A stretch of 64,000 nucleotides of DNA from Anaerocolumna jejuensis DSM 15929 (GCF_900142215.1 NZ_FRAC01000015.1:62001-126000), one strand, 5' to 3'; numbered from the stretch's first letter, positions 54,134 through 63,951 are shown. A program made the numbers and translations. Notes: a model not told the origin generated them from the letters alone.

Positions 54134-55060
54134 TTATGTCTCCTCCTCATGGGTTATTTGCAGAAACAAGGTCTCCAGGCTGCTCTCTTCCCTGGTAAAG
54201 GAAGATATTAATCCGCCTCCCTGGATAATGGAGCTTAAAAGGGAAGCCTCCTCTTCTTCATTTCCTGAAAACAGCAGTGTAACCACATTATCCAGTATTG
54301 TAATCTTTCTCGTATAAGGATTTTCTTTTATTATCCTTATGGTCGCTTCCTGATTATCTACCATTTTAAGTACGATTGGCCTTGCATTTCCTCTGGCTGA
54401 GGTTATTTCCTCCATGGAGCCCGAAATGACTAATCTTCCTTTTTCAATAACTCCTGCATGGGTACATATCTGAACCAGCTCCGGAAGGATGTGGGAGCTT
54501 ATAAGTATCGTCATCCCTTCATTGCTGAGCCTCTTTAGAATGTCCTTCATGACTACTCTTGCTCTTGGATCAAGGCCGGAAGCCGGCTCATCCAGTATTA
54601 AGAGCTTGGGTCCATGTACCAGACATCTTGCAAGGCACAGTCTCTGCTTCATTCCTCTGGAAAGACTGTCCACATAACTGTCGTAATGCTCCTTTAGCTG
54701 AACCGCCTCCAAAAGCTCCATGCAAACTTTTCTTGCTTCTTTTCCGTTAATGCCGTAGATGGACGCATAGAATTCCATGTATTCTATTGCCTTTAGATTA
54801 TCATACACCCCGAAAAAATCCGGCATGTAGCCGATTTTCTTTTTTAATTCCTTATTATTGTTCAGCGCATCAATCCCATCTATCCAGACTTCTCCGGAAT
54901 CTGCCTTCAGCAGTCCGGCACAGATTTTCATGGTTGTGGTTTTTCCTGCACCGTTCGGCCCCACAAAGCCGTATATTTCATGTTCCTTAATATTAAGGTC
55001 AAGATTATCAAGAGCTGTATGCTTGCCGAATTTTTTGTTCAGTTTATTGATTTTCAGCAC
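54134..55060 (-). CDS. ABC transporter ATPase
   Basis: A 308-residue ATPase: Walker A GFVGPNGAGKTTTMK, signature DSLSRGMKQRLCLAR, Walker B LLILDEPASGLDPRAR. The C-terminal ~90 residues (TRKITILDNVVTLLFSGNEE) resemble the regulatory tail of drug/bacteriocin-type exporters (CcmA family). The start sits 1 nt after the upstream gene and its stop 1-2 nt before the permease. Partner of that permease. Confidence 0.92.
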   Translation of the reverse strand: MLKINKLNKKFGKHTALDNLDLNIKEHEIYGFVGPNGAGKTTTMKICAGLLKADSGEVWIDGIDALNNNKELKKKIGYMPDFFGVYDNLKAIEYMEFYASIYGINGKEARKVCMELLEAVQLKEHYDSYVDSLSRGMKQRLCLARCLVHGPKLLILDEPASGLDPRARVVMKDILKRLSNEGMTILISSHILPELVQICTHAGVIEKGRLVISGSMEEITSARGNARPIVLKMVDNQEATIRIIKENPYTRKITILDNVVTLLFSGNEEEEASLLSSIIQGGGLISSFTREESSLETLFLQITHEEET

Positions 55061-55061
55061 T

Positions 55062-57665
55062 TTATTTCGCCTCCTTCCAGTAGGATATATGGGGAAGCAC
55101 CACCTGGTAATTCTGTATGGCTGCTTCCTGACGGAAACGTACGGTTAATGTGTTATTCTCTGTTAAATATTTCGAAGCATCTATTTTAATATCATAATTA
55201 TCGGTAAAGACTTCTTCATATTTGCCGGTATTTACATTTAAGAAATACACTGTCCCGTTAAAGTTCTGGGTATATTTGCTGCTTTCTTTTAAATTCTGGG
55301 TTTTTAAAAAGGTAAAGTTTTTTATCTTATCTTCCTCCGGGAACTGATAGGTTAAAAGTAAGCTATCGTTTACCATATAACGGCTGGTATAATAGCTTCC
55401 CATATTACTGCCTTCCAACTGGATATAAGGGTCAATGCTGGATTCAAATTCTTCTTTCCCCAGCTTTTTATTTACACTGACTGGTACCTTTACGATTTCC
55501 GTTCCCTTAACCTGCATCAGGGAGGCAATCTGGGCCAGGAAATCATCTCCTTCCCCTGTTCCGGTTTGGATATCCGTTTTCTTATATCCGATAAGACAAT
55601 CTGTAAAATTCCCCTGTATATAATTATTTTCTATCAGACTGGTAACCAGCTGATTCAGACGGGAATTCTCATTATGGTCCTTTCCTTCTTCCGGCAGTCC
55701 CGTCAGATTTTTTATCAGTGAGTTATTGAACAGGTCATCAACTGAATTCAGATAGCTGCCATTAGCTTTTTGTAAGGTTATTGTCTGCCCCTTCTTTATC
55801 TCCCCGATAGCTATCAAATGTTCGTCACAAAACAGGATTGCATTGCTTATATCATAATTAAAATTATTCTTGATGGTTCCGCTTATGCCATCGCCTGTAT
55901 GGCTTAAATCACTAATAAGCCCTCCCTCTTTCTCATCTGTTTTAAAAATTCCCTGATAGTAAACAGGAGAAAAGGCTGTATTATCCGTAACCTGTAATTC
56001 TACACCGGAATCATCATACTGTATTACCTTTTTTACATTATTAAAATTGACAAAGGTACGGGGCGAATTGTAATTGCGGGTATAAGGATCGGCATCGCTC
56101 ATTTCCAACAGGGAAAACTTTTTTGTAAGCTTTAACGTATAGTCATAATTATTCGGCATTGTCAAAGATAAATCTATCCTGTCCATACCAGCTCCCGTAT
56201 AATCCTTTATGCGTAGGTATTCTGCATAAGGCTCTGTAATTCTTGTTCCGATTCCGGCAATAAAGATAATTACTGCAAATGTGACAGAAAGAGCCGATAC
56301 TGCCATAAGCCCGCAGCCCTGTTTTTTTCTTCTTTTCAGGCATATATAAGTTACGGGGCCGGAAAGCAGAAGGTATAGGAGGATTATTATGACATATTTA
56401 TAAGTTGCCGGAACTTTTTTGGCATCTCCCGAGGCTATACTGCTAATAAATCCGTCCGTCATATACCAGCCGTAATACTCATTATCCAGCTGGTTTTTCT
56501 TTATCTCGCTGATATTCTCTGTTATCTGCCTGATAATGGAAAGTGCTGTTGTCTTTTGCTTTCCCTCTAATCCAATATCAAAAGCAAATAATTCTACTCT
56601 GCCATATCCTTTTTTCGAGCAAAGCATAAGTTCCTTCTCTTTTCCTTTTACCAGACTGATACCATTCTCCAGGGTAATGCCGCTTACCGGCTTTGTTACC
56701 TCTTCTGAGCGAAGAGCCGCAATCTCTTCATCGGACATGTCCCTGATGTTATAGGATGCGTAAAAATTGCTGCTACCCGGTGTAAGATTCGAATTACTGC
56801 CGGCCGGGGACATTTTTAGATTCTTATCTGCAAGGTCCTGATAAAAAAGCCTCCTGCTTTTCTGGTAATTGAGGATATACTGCTTTAAAGCCTTTAAGTT
56901 ATTGCCATGAGCTAAAAAGTTTACATTCATATTCTCTTTGCTGCCGTCTATGGATAATCCTAAGTCCCTGCCAAAGACCTCTTTTACCTCTTTATCATAG
57001 CTTCCTGCTGCCAGTACCAGAGTGCCGCCCTGGTAGACCCATTCTTTGATGGCCTCCGTCTGCTCCTTACTAAGCTTTGATACATCAAAATCGTTGATAA
57101 TAAGCACATCCAGTAAATCCAGCCCCAGATAATTACTGCTCAAAGTATCGGCCGTAATATAAAAGGGTTTAAGATTTAAGCTGTCAAGATAGGATAATGT
57201 CTCTCTGTTATCCGTTAAAACACCGGTATAAGCTGCTTTGTCATAATTTCCAAAGGTAAAGCGAAATTTATGTTCCAGCACCATTTTGTTTTTATTATTC
57301 ACCAGCTTTACCTGAAGATAACCGGTATCATCAATAATGGGCAGAATAAGGGAAACTTTTTTACTCTCTCCCGGCTCCACCTTAATTGTTTTCTTATAAA
57401 GAGCATTATCCTTTGATTTTGGTATCAGGCATTGAAAGCTTCCCGCAAATTCCTTTTTGCCACTATTCCGAATTTCTCCCGTTATTGTGGTAAATCTACC
57501 ATATTTTACGGTATTATCGTATCCGTAGCTGACCAAAAGGCTTATACCATTTTCCTTATCCGTTAACAAATTGGCTTCCGGATTCTCCTTTGCCTGTACG
57601 GGAACAGTTAGAAATAAAACGGCTGCAAGCCACAGCAATGATACAAAACAGGTTGCTTTTTTCAT
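55062..57665 (-). CDS. Large exported membrane protein of ABC/two-component operon
   Basis: An 867-residue protein. A signal peptide (KKATCFVSLLWLAAVLFLTV, cut near VQA) leads a beta-rich extracytoplasmic region. It includes an interesting segment LDVLIINDFDVSKLSKEQTE and WVYQGGTLVLAAGSYD, reminiscent of DUF4350/GATase-like domains in GldG-type proteins. Two hydrophobic helices (~410-430 and ~445-465, VIIILLYLLLSGPVTYICL) are followed by a second, larger beta-rich part. I start at ATG 57665, with GGAGG 5 nt upstream; the frame opens 26 codons earlier. It is co-transcribed with the ABC pair and likely presents or senses its substrate. Function unknown. Confidence 0.65.
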   Translation of the reverse strand: MKKATCFVSLLWLAAVLFLTVPVQAKENPEANLLTDKENGISLLVSYGYDNTVKYGRFTTITGEIRNSGKKEFAGSFQCLIPKSKDNALYKKTIKVEPGESKKVSLILPIIDDTGYLQVKLVNNKNKMVLEHKFRFTFGNYDKAAYTGVLTDNRETLSYLDSLNLKPFYITADTLSSNYLGLDLLDVLIINDFDVSKLSKEQTEAIKEWVYQGGTLVLAAGSYDKEVKEVFGRDLGLSIDGSKENMNVNFLAHGNNLKALKQYILNYQKSRRLFYQDLADKNLKMSPAGSNSNLTPGSSNFYASYNIRDMSDEEIAALRSEEVTKPVSGITLENGISLVKGKEKELMLCSKKGYGRVELFAFDIGLEGKQKTTALSIIRQITENISEIKKNQLDNEYYGWYMTDGFISSIASGDAKKVPATYKYVIIILLYLLLSGPVTYICLKRRKKQGCGLMAVSALSVTFAVIIFIAGIGTRITEPYAEYLRIKDYTGAGMDRIDLSLTMPNNYDYTLKLTKKFSLLEMSDADPYTRNYNSPRTFVNFNNVKKVIQYDDSGVELQVTDNTAFSPVYYQGIFKTDEKEGGLISDLSHTGDGISGTIKNNFNYDISNAILFCDEHLIAIGEIKKGQTITLQKANGSYLNSVDDLFNNSLIKNLTGLPEEGKDHNENSRLNQLVTSLIENNYIQGNFTDCLIGYKKTDIQTGTGEGDDFLAQIASLMQVKGTEIVKVPVSVNKKLGKEEFESSIDPYIQLEGSNMGSYYTSRYMVNDSLLLTYQFPEEDKIKNFTFLKTQNLKESSKYTQNFNGTVYFLNVNTGKYEEVFTDNYDIKIDASKYLTENNTLTVRFRQEAAIQNYQVVLPHISYWKEAK

Positions 57666-57739
57666 ATCAACCTCCATGCATTTTACAAGTTTACTTATCA
57701 AGCTGCCAAAATAGAAGGTGAAAATTTTCTTTTTAATTC

Positions 57740-58951
57740 TCAAACGGGCACCTCTCCCTGCTTTGGCAGGGTAACAGAAAATACTGTTCCATTATGGTCA
57801 CTGCGTGCATTGATGCTGCCCCCATGCATTTCAATGATATTCTTGGCGATGGCCAGGCCCAGGCCTGTACCGCCGGTTTCACTGGAGCGGGATTCCTCCA
57901 AACGGTAAAACCGTTCAAATATTGCCTCCAGATCTTTTTCCGGTATCAGCTTTCCATAATTAACTACGGATATGTCAATGGTTGTTAGCTCTGCCAAAAT
58001 ATCAATCTGCACACTCTTTCCATCCCTGCCGTATTTTATGGCATTATCAATCAGGTTGGCAAAAGCCCTTGCCAAAAGGTTTCCATCCCCGTTAATCAAA
58101 ACGGAAGCGGTATTTGTGGTGAATTCATATTGGAGTCCGTTTTCCTGAAAGCTTGGATAAAATTCTTCTGCAAGCTGTTCCATAAACTTGACCATATCGA
58201 TTTCGTTGCATTCAAGTGCGACCTCGCCGGAACTGAATTTTGTATAGGCAAATAAATCTTCTATCAGTTTTTCCAATCTCTTGGATTTGGTATAAGCAAT
58301 CTCCACATAATGCCTTTTCACGTCGGCAGGAATTTTGTTTTCTCCCTGAACAAGGTCAAGATAACCGATAATCGAGGTAAGGGGAGTCCTAAGGTCATGA
58401 GCCACACTGGTAATCAGCTGGTTCTTCGTGCTTTCACTTTTTCTCTCATTCTCAATTATCCGTCTGATGTCCCCGCCCATCTGATTGATCTTGTCCGCAA
58501 TAAGAGCAAATTCGTCATCATTGTTAATGGTTATCCTATTGTCAAAATTACCGGAGGAAATAGCCGTAATGCCGCCGGCTATTCTTTCGATATAAATTGC
58601 AAATTTTCTGGAAAGAAACAAAAAGTAAACCATAAATAAAAGGATTCCGATCAGCAATGCTATCGTTGCCGCCATAACTATCATACCCTTTGTCGGGCCT
58701 CCTTCAAGGCTTGGCAGACGGGAACTGCCGCTTTCCGGAAATTTATTATACAAATTATTATTCTGAGCAATTGTATTACTGCTTACATGAGGTGTTTGCT
58801 CAAATGCTTTCTCCGGACTCCCATTTACTACATGATAGATAATATATATTCCAAAGACGATAACAGCCTCCGTAAGCAGCGCGTAAATAAGGCTGAGCAG
58901 GCTGTACAGGACAATTTCAAACCGAAAGCTCTTAAATATATTATTTCTCAA
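57740..58951 (-). CDS. Sensor histidine kinase
   Basis: A 403-residue membrane kinase. TM1 (~15-40), a short extracytoplasmic Ser/Asn-rich loop (~42-88), TM2 (~90-115), a HAMP linker, then H-box SVAHDLRTPLTSIIGYLDLV (His185). N-box RAFANLIDNAIKYG and G-box GTGLGLAIAKNIIEMHGG follow. It phosphorylates the response regulator whose gene overlaps its start by 11 nt. The small sensor loop suggests sensing within or near the membrane, e.g. envelope stress or antimicrobial compounds. The adjacent ABC transporter is a likely target. Confidence 0.93.
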   Translation of the reverse strand: MRNNIFKSFRFEIVLYSLLSLIYALLTEAVIVFGIYIIYHVVNGSPEKAFEQTPHVSSNTIAQNNNLYNKFPESGSSRLPSLEGGPTKGMIVMAATIALLIGILLFMVYFLFLSRKFAIYIERIAGGITAISSGNFDNRITINNDDEFALIADKINQMGGDIRRIIENERKSESTKNQLITSVAHDLRTPLTSIIGYLDLVQGENKIPADVKRHYVEIAYTKSKRLEKLIEDLFAYTKFSSGEVALECNEIDMVKFMEQLAEEFYPSFQENGLQYEFTTNTASVLINGDGNLLARAFANLIDNAIKYGRDGKSVQIDILAELTTIDISVVNYGKLIPEKDLEAIFERFYRLEESRSSETGGTGLGLAIAKNIIEMHGGSINARSDHNGTVFSVTLPKQGEVPV

Positions 58952-59642
58952 TTTTATATCCGACTCCCCATACTGTTTTTATAATTTGTGCATTTCTGGA
59001 ATCCATTTCAATCTTTTCCCTCAGTCTCCTGATATGCACCATTACTGTATTATTTGCCTCATACATTTTCTCATTCCAAACTCGCTCAAAAATTTCATCT
59101 GTGGAAAATACTCTGCCCGGGTTGCTGGCAAGCAGATGCAGGATATCAAATTCAATAGGTGTCAGCTTTACCTCCCTGTCATAGGCTATTACCCTGTGAT
59201 CCTCTTTGTTGATTATCAGATGATTTACTGCAATTTCCTTGTCAGCCTTATCTTCATGGGAGCTGGGATTGAATTTCGTAAATCTTCTCAGCTGGGATTT
59301 AACCCTTGCCGTAAGCTCAAGGGGGTTAAATGGCTTTATCACATAATCGTCGGCTCCGGTTCCCAGACCGATTATTTTATCCAGGTCTGCCGATTTGGCA
59401 CTTAACATAATGATGGGAATGGTACTGGTTTCTCTTATGGTCTTGCACATACTAAGGCCATCTGTGCCCGGCATCATAATGTCCAATATAATAAGTTTAA
59501 TATCTTCTCTCTTTAAAATTTCAAAACCTTCCTTGGCACTAAAGGCTTTAAAGACCTGATAACCATCTCCGATTAAATGTATTTCCACCAGCTCTGCAAT
59601 TTCCCTGTCGTCGTCCACCACTAATATACTAGTCTGCTCCAT
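58941..59642 (-). CDS. OmpR-family response regulator
   Basis: A 233-residue regulator. Receiver domain: ILVVDDDREIAELV (acidic pocket), phospho-acceptor Asp54 in IILDIMMPGTDG, and the conserved Lys in DYVIKPFNPLEL. C-terminal winged helix (~135-233): VKLTPIEFDILHLLASNPGR and TVMVHIRRLREKIEMD. AAAGGAAG precedes ATG 59642. First gene of the RR-HK-membrane protein-ABC unit. Confidence 0.95.
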   Translation of the reverse strand: MEQTSILVVDDDREIAELVEIHLIGDGYQVFKAFSAKEGFEILKREDIKLIILDIMMPGTDGLSMCKTIRETSTIPIIMLSAKSADLDKIIGLGTGADDYVIKPFNPLELTARVKSQLRRFTKFNPSSHEDKADKEIAVNHLIINKEDHRVIAYDREVKLTPIEFDILHLLASNPGRVFSTDEIFERVWNEKMYEANNTVMVHIRRLREKIEMDSRNAQIIKTVWGVGYKIEK

Positions 59643-59734
59643 CTTATTCTTCCTTTCCCTAAAGATGTTTTATTACTTTCACTCTAACACAATTTATAAT
59701 AAAAAGTCTTTACATTTTTCTTAAAAGTAAAAGA

Positions 59735-59771
59735 AGCTGCTGTAAAATAGTTACACTATTCTACACCAGCT
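59735..59771 (-). terminator. rnpB terminator
   Basis: On the minus strand, a 17-nt arm (AGCTGGTGTAGAATAGT) pairs with ACTATTTTACAGCAGCT around a 3-nt loop with two mismatches, then CTTCTTTTACTTTT. It directly follows the RNase P RNA 3' end. Confidence 0.75.
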
Positions 59772-59775
59772 ACAT

Positions 59776-60222
59776 GAGCAGTACTATAAGCCGAGTTCTG
59801 TATCAAATGGTCATCTATCTTTGCCCCATGTTACCATGAGGCTCGTTCTGAGAAACTTTGAGTTTCCTTAGAGATGCTTGCACCTCTAAGATACCTTAGT
59901 ATCTTTGAGATACTAGATATCATCGAGATACTAGGTATCTCGCGAACCGCGACCTACCCTAAAGCACGACGGGCAGCCGTATCGCTTTAATATTCGGTCT
60001 TACTTCGAGTGGGGTTTACATATGCCCTGGGTGTTACCATCCAGGCGGTGGGCTCTTGCCCCACCATTCCACCCTTACCGGGAATTCCCGGCGGTATATT
60101 TCTATTGCACTTTCCTTAGAGTCGCCTCCACCGGATGTTATCCGGCACTCTGCCCTGTGAAGCTCGGACTTTCCTCACCTATGGCCTTTCGGCACTTATA
60201 GGCGCGACCATCTGTACTACTC
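59776..60222 (-). ncRNA. rnpB: RNase P RNA
   Basis: The catalytic RNA of tRNA 5' maturation, about 447 nt. The closing stem P1 pairs GAGTAGTAC (5' end near 60222) with GTACTGCTC (3' end near 59776). Conserved blocks are plain: GAGGAAAGTCCGAGC, CAGGGCAG, GGTAAGGGTGGAA, GAAGTAAGACCGAATA, GGGTAGGTCGC, and ACAGAACTCGGCTTA at the 3' end. A GCCTCATG-GTAA-CATGGGGC stem matches P18. Between the GGTAGGTCGC block and P18 lies an unusual ~95-nt insert of five mini-hairpins, so the RNA is longer than a typical type A. It has its own promoter and terminator. Confidence 0.95.
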
Positions 60223-60232
60223 ACGAATTGTA

Positions 60233-60261
60233 ATTCTAACATGAATGTTATGACTTGTAAA
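60233..60261 (-). promoter_or_regulatory. rnpB promoter
   Basis: Minus-strand -35 TTTACA (60261-60256), 17-bp spacer, -10 TAGAAT (60238-60233). The RNA 5' end predicted from P1 lies 10-11 nt downstream, a good fit. Confidence 0.75.
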
Positions 60262-60387
60262 GCCTTAACTTCCTCTTCGATTATTTTATTGAAATTTCCT
60301 AAGTATTTTCGAAGCTGCCTTGTAGACCCCATAACAAAATATCCCAATTATATTAAAATTTTTAATATAAGAAATCCTTTAAATGGA

Positions 60388-62049
60388 TTACACATTAAAA
60401 CAGCTTCCGCCGATAAATTCTTTTAATATCGAATGTTTTGGTACCACGTCGCTGTTTACGCCAAGGAAATAATCCAGGAACTTAAGCATGCGCTTAGCCT
60501 CTATATACTCCTCGCAGTCGCGTTTCACTCCAAACAATACCGGTTCCGCATAGGGCTTTAAAATTGAAAGCTCATAGATCAGGGCAGAATTGAACATAAC
60601 ATCCGCTTCTTCCTGATAAGGGAAGATATTCTCTTCCTCCCCTCTTCTGACGGAAGGCCACATACCGATAGTCTTTGCACCGTCGGCCCCCCTGGTTCTG
60701 GCATCCCTCACCAGTCTTCTTAAAAGTCTAAGGTCCGTGGTGGGTATCCGGTTGTGCTCATCAATGTTCAATGCCGTAAGGGCACTGATATATATCTTAA
60801 ATTTGCTTTCCTTTGGAAGGCTGTAGGAAAGCTTGTCATTTAATCCATGGATTCCTTCAATTACCAGGATGTCATTTGGCCCCAGAACTTTAAAGTCTCC
60901 CTTGTATTCCCTGTGTCCGCTCACAAAGTTAAAGGTGGGAAGCTCCACAGTCTTTCCCTCCAGCAGCGCGTTCATATCCCGGTTAAAGGTTTCCGTGTCG
61001 ATAGCTTCCAATGCCTCAAAATTGGGTTTACCAAACTCGTCTAAAGGAGTCATATCCCTTTCCACAAAATAATTATCCACGCCGATAGGATGGGGATTTA
61101 AGCCCTGTGCCCTCAGCTGGATGGAAAGCCGGTGGGAAAAGGTGGTCTTTCCGGATGAGGAAGGCCCTGCTATCATAACCAGCTTCTTACCTGATTCCTT
61201 AATCATAGTGGCAATTTCACCGATTTTCATTTCCTGGAACATTTCCTGTGTCAGGATAAGCTCATTCATCTTTCCGGTTACTATCGCATCATTGAGGGCT
61301 CCCACCGTATCGATCTCCATGGTATCCGCCCACTTATTGGATTCCTTCAGGGTGTGGTATAATTTTTCCGGAAGCTCAAAGCTGCTTAATCCCTTGGGGT
61401 TCTTACCATCAGGCAGGAGTAATACCATTCCGTCATCCTTTGGTATTACATCAAACCATGCCAGCATGCCGGTGCGTGGAGGCATATATCCATAATAATA
61501 ATCCTCAAAGCCTTCGAGATTATAAATATTTGTCTTAGATACACGGCGGTAGCGGAAAAGTTTTTCTTTATCATACATTCCATAGGAATTAAACAGCTCG
61601 ATGGCATCATCCGTACCGATGGTCTTCTTATTAAAAGGAAGATCCTTTGCAACATATTCCTGCATCTTAGCCTTTATTTTATCCGTCAGTTCTTTCGTTA
61701 CCGGCACCTTCATGCAGGGCTGGCAATATATACCCTCTTTCAGAGAGTATTCGACAGAAACCTTGGTAATGTTCTCTCTTCCGACTATGCTGTATATGGC
61801 TTTCATAAATACCAGTATCATTCCTCTGGTATAAGTCTTATGCCCGGCATCCTCCGCAGTTGTAACAAACCGGAGCTTACAGTCCCTTTCCACCTTTTTC
61901 GTAAGCTCACGGAGCTTATTATTCACCAGAGCCAATATAAAATCTCCGCCGTCCTTTGGTGCATACTCATGGCTGATTTCCAATAGTCCCATACCATTCG
62001 GGTATTCTTTTACAACTCCATCTATTTCAACTTTAACAGTCTCTTCCAT
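60388..62049 (-). CDS. TGS-uridine kinase-like nucleoside kinase
   Basis: A 553-residue fusion. An N-terminal TGS/ThrRS-editing-like region (KVEIDGVVKEYPNG; then ~55-200 resembling the ThrRS second additional domain) is followed by a uridine kinase/PRK domain. Walker A is IAGPSSSGKTTFSHRLS near residue ~300; then PIGVDNYFVERDMTPLDEF, LVIEGIHGLND and RRLVRDARTRGADG. It is a common Clostridia/Bacteroidetes form. It probably phosphorylates uridine or cytidine; the role of the ThrRS-like part is unknown. AGAGGT precedes ATG 62049. Confidence 0.9.
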   Translation of the reverse strand: MEETVKVEIDGVVKEYPNGMGLLEISHEYAPKDGGDFILALVNNKLRELTKKVERDCKLRFVTTAEDAGHKTYTRGMILVFMKAIYSIVGRENITKVSVEYSLKEGIYCQPCMKVPVTKELTDKIKAKMQEYVAKDLPFNKKTIGTDDAIELFNSYGMYDKEKLFRYRRVSKTNIYNLEGFEDYYYGYMPPRTGMLAWFDVIPKDDGMVLLLPDGKNPKGLSSFELPEKLYHTLKESNKWADTMEIDTVGALNDAIVTGKMNELILTQEMFQEMKIGEIATMIKESGKKLVMIAGPSSSGKTTFSHRLSIQLRAQGLNPHPIGVDNYFVERDMTPLDEFGKPNFEALEAIDTETFNRDMNALLEGKTVELPTFNFVSGHREYKGDFKVLGPNDILVIEGIHGLNDKLSYSLPKESKFKIYISALTALNIDEHNRIPTTDLRLLRRLVRDARTRGADGAKTIGMWPSVRRGEEENIFPYQEEADVMFNSALIYELSILKPYAEPVLFGVKRDCEEYIEAKRMLKFLDYFLGVNSDVVPKHSILKEFIGGSCFNV

Positions 62050-62108
62050 ATTAACCTCTTTTCTGCACGGGAAAATATTTTTTCATCCCAACACTCAATA
62101 TTATATTC

Positions 62109-62804
62109 TTAGAAATATTTGAGTGCTTCCTCCACTGACAAAAGCTCTTCCCTTATTTCCTCAAGCCTCCTGGTACTTCCCATGGATGCAGATTCTGCCA
62201 AGACCTCTTTTACCTGGACTTTTAGACGCTTCTCTCTCTCCAGGTATTCCTTTACGACAGGTTCTCCCCCTTCTAAAAGAAGTTTTCCGTAGAGATAGAA
62301 TATTTCCTTTTCATAGGTTTTTGTACTTTTCGATTTTACTGCCTTTATTATTACATAAAATTTTTCGTCTTCCTTTAACATCTTTTCCGTCTCTATCTCA
62401 TAGCCCTTTTCATGTAGATATCTGCGAAGGAGAAAAATCTCGGATTGAGGCTGGAGTATCAGTTCCTTTACCCCTGCCAGGGATTTTTCTCCTTCTTTTA
62501 ATATCTTAACCATAAGGGCTCCGCCCATCCCTGCTATTACGATGGAATCTGCTTCGCCGGGTCTAAGCTTTAAAAGTCCGTCAGAAAGTCTGGTTTCTAT
62601 CTTATCCGTAAGCCCCCAAAGGGCAATATTATCCTGTGCTTTGCTCAAGGGGCCTTTATTCACATCCATGGCAATCACTTTGGGGGCTATGTTGTTTTCT
62701 GCAAGATGTATGGCTATGTAGGCATGGTCGCATCCTACATCTGCAACCCTGTTACCCTTTGTAACAATATCTGCAACAGTCTTTAGTCTATTTGATAATT
62801 GCAT
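62109..62804 (-). CDS. trmK: tRNA (adenine22-N1)-methyltransferase
   Basis: A 231-residue class I SAM methyltransferase of the TrmK/YqfN family. SAM motif I VADVGCDHAYIAIHLAE, then VIAMDVNKGPLSKAQDNI, the catalytic-area SIVIAGMGGALMVKIL and LILQPQSEIFLLRRYL. A C-terminal coiled-coil tail (~165-231) is typical. It methylates A22 of some tRNAs. It lies 17 bp after rpoD, the usual order in Bacillota. Confidence 0.93.
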   Translation of the reverse strand: MQLSNRLKTVADIVTKGNRVADVGCDHAYIAIHLAENNIAPKVIAMDVNKGPLSKAQDNIALWGLTDKIETRLSDGLLKLRPGEADSIVIAGMGGALMVKILKEGEKSLAGVKELILQPQSEIFLLRRYLHEKGYEIETEKMLKEDEKFYVIIKAVKSKSTKTYEKEIFYLYGKLLLEGGEPVVKEYLEREKRLKVQVKEVLAESASMGSTRRLEEIREELLSVEEALKYF

Positions 62805-62821
62805 GTTTTAACAAGTCCTCA

Positions 62822-63910
62822 TTATTCCAAGTAGTCTTTTAATTTCCGGCTGCGGCTCGGATGCCTTAATTTCCGTAGTGCCTTTGCTTCTATCTGGCGA
62901 ATTCTCTCTCTGGTGACATTAAACTCCTTGCCTACCTCTTCCAGTGTCCTTGCCCTTCCGTCATCCAGACCAAAGCGAAGCCTTAATACCTTCTGCTCCC
63001 TGTCCGTTAAGGTTCCAAGAACATCCAGGAGCTGTTCCTTTAACAAGGTAAAGGCGGCTGCATCGGCGGGCACCGGAACATTGTCATCCTGGATAAAATC
63101 TCCCAGATGGCTGTCTTCCTCTTCACCAATAGGCGTCTCTAAGGAAACCGGTTCCTGGGATATCTTCTGGATTTCCCTGACCCGGTCAACAGGCACATTC
63201 ATTTCCTCCGATATTTCCTCCGGGGTTGGTTCTCTCCCAAGCTCCTGAAGCAGCTGTCTCTGGACACGAATGAGTTTGTTAATAGTTTCTACCATATGAA
63301 CAGGTATACGGATGGTTCTGGCCTGGTCGGCAATGGCTCTTGTTATAGCCTGTCTGATCCACCAGGTAGCGTAGGTACTGAACTTAAATCCCTTGGTATA
63401 ATCAAATTTTTCCACAGCCTTTATCAGTCCCAGATTTCCCTCCTGAATCAGGTCAAGAAACATCATACCTCTGCCAACATAACGCTTTGCAATACTTACC
63501 ACCAATCTCAGATTGGCTTCCGCAAGCCTCTTTTTGGCATCGGTATCCCCGACCTTCATTCTTCTGGCAAGCTCAATTTCTTCATCCGCACTGAGTAACG
63601 GAACCTTACCTATTTCCTTCAGATACATTCTTACAGGGTCGTCTATGCTGATACCTTCCGGGATGGAAAAATCGATTTCTTCTATATCCTCATCGTCCTC
63701 CAAAAGGATATCTTCCTCCTCCGTTATGCGGAGAACATCCACATTGTTTAATTCCAGGAACTCATAGATTCTTTCGATCATAACGGAATCCAGTTCAAAA
63801 TCCGCAAAAAAATCGTTGATTTCCTGAAATTCCAGAACATTTTTCTTCTTTTTGGCAAATACCAGAAGTTCTTTTAGCTTTTCCGTGAATTTAACCATGT
63901 TCTCATCCAT
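62822..63910 (-). CDS. rpoD: RNA polymerase sigma factor RpoD (sigma-A)
   Basis: A 362-residue primary sigma factor. Region 1.2 DPVRMYLKEIGKVPLL; region 2 RLVVSIAKRYVGRGMMFLDL and FSTYATWWIRQAITRAIADQ (-10 recognition); region 3 IRIPVHMVETINKLIR; region 4 with EEVGKEFNVTRERIRQIEAK (-35 recognition). The acidic stretch ~60-85 is the shortened region 1.1 of Gram-positives. AGGAGG lies 10 nt before ATG 63910. Housekeeping gene. Confidence 0.98.
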   Translation of the reverse strand: MDENMVKFTEKLKELLVFAKKKKNVLEFQEINDFFADFELDSVMIERIYEFLELNNVDVLRITEEEDILLEDDEDIEEIDFSIPEGISIDDPVRMYLKEIGKVPLLSADEEIELARRMKVGDTDAKKRLAEANLRLVVSIAKRYVGRGMMFLDLIQEGNLGLIKAVEKFDYTKGFKFSTYATWWIRQAITRAIADQARTIRIPVHMVETINKLIRVQRQLLQELGREPTPEEISEEMNVPVDRVREIQKISQEPVSLETPIGEEEDSHLGDFIQDDNVPVPADAAAFTLLKEQLLDVLGTLTDREQKVLRLRFGLDDGRARTLEEVGKEFNVTRERIRQIEAKALRKLRHPSRSRKLKDYLE

Positions 63911-63951
63911 TATTTATCCATCCTCCTAGCTTTTACAGTAATAGTAGTATT

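Noticed and set aside
60138..60347. 69-aa ORF on minus strand
   Set aside because: Runs into the conserved 5' part of RNase P RNA; the region is promoter and ncRNA.
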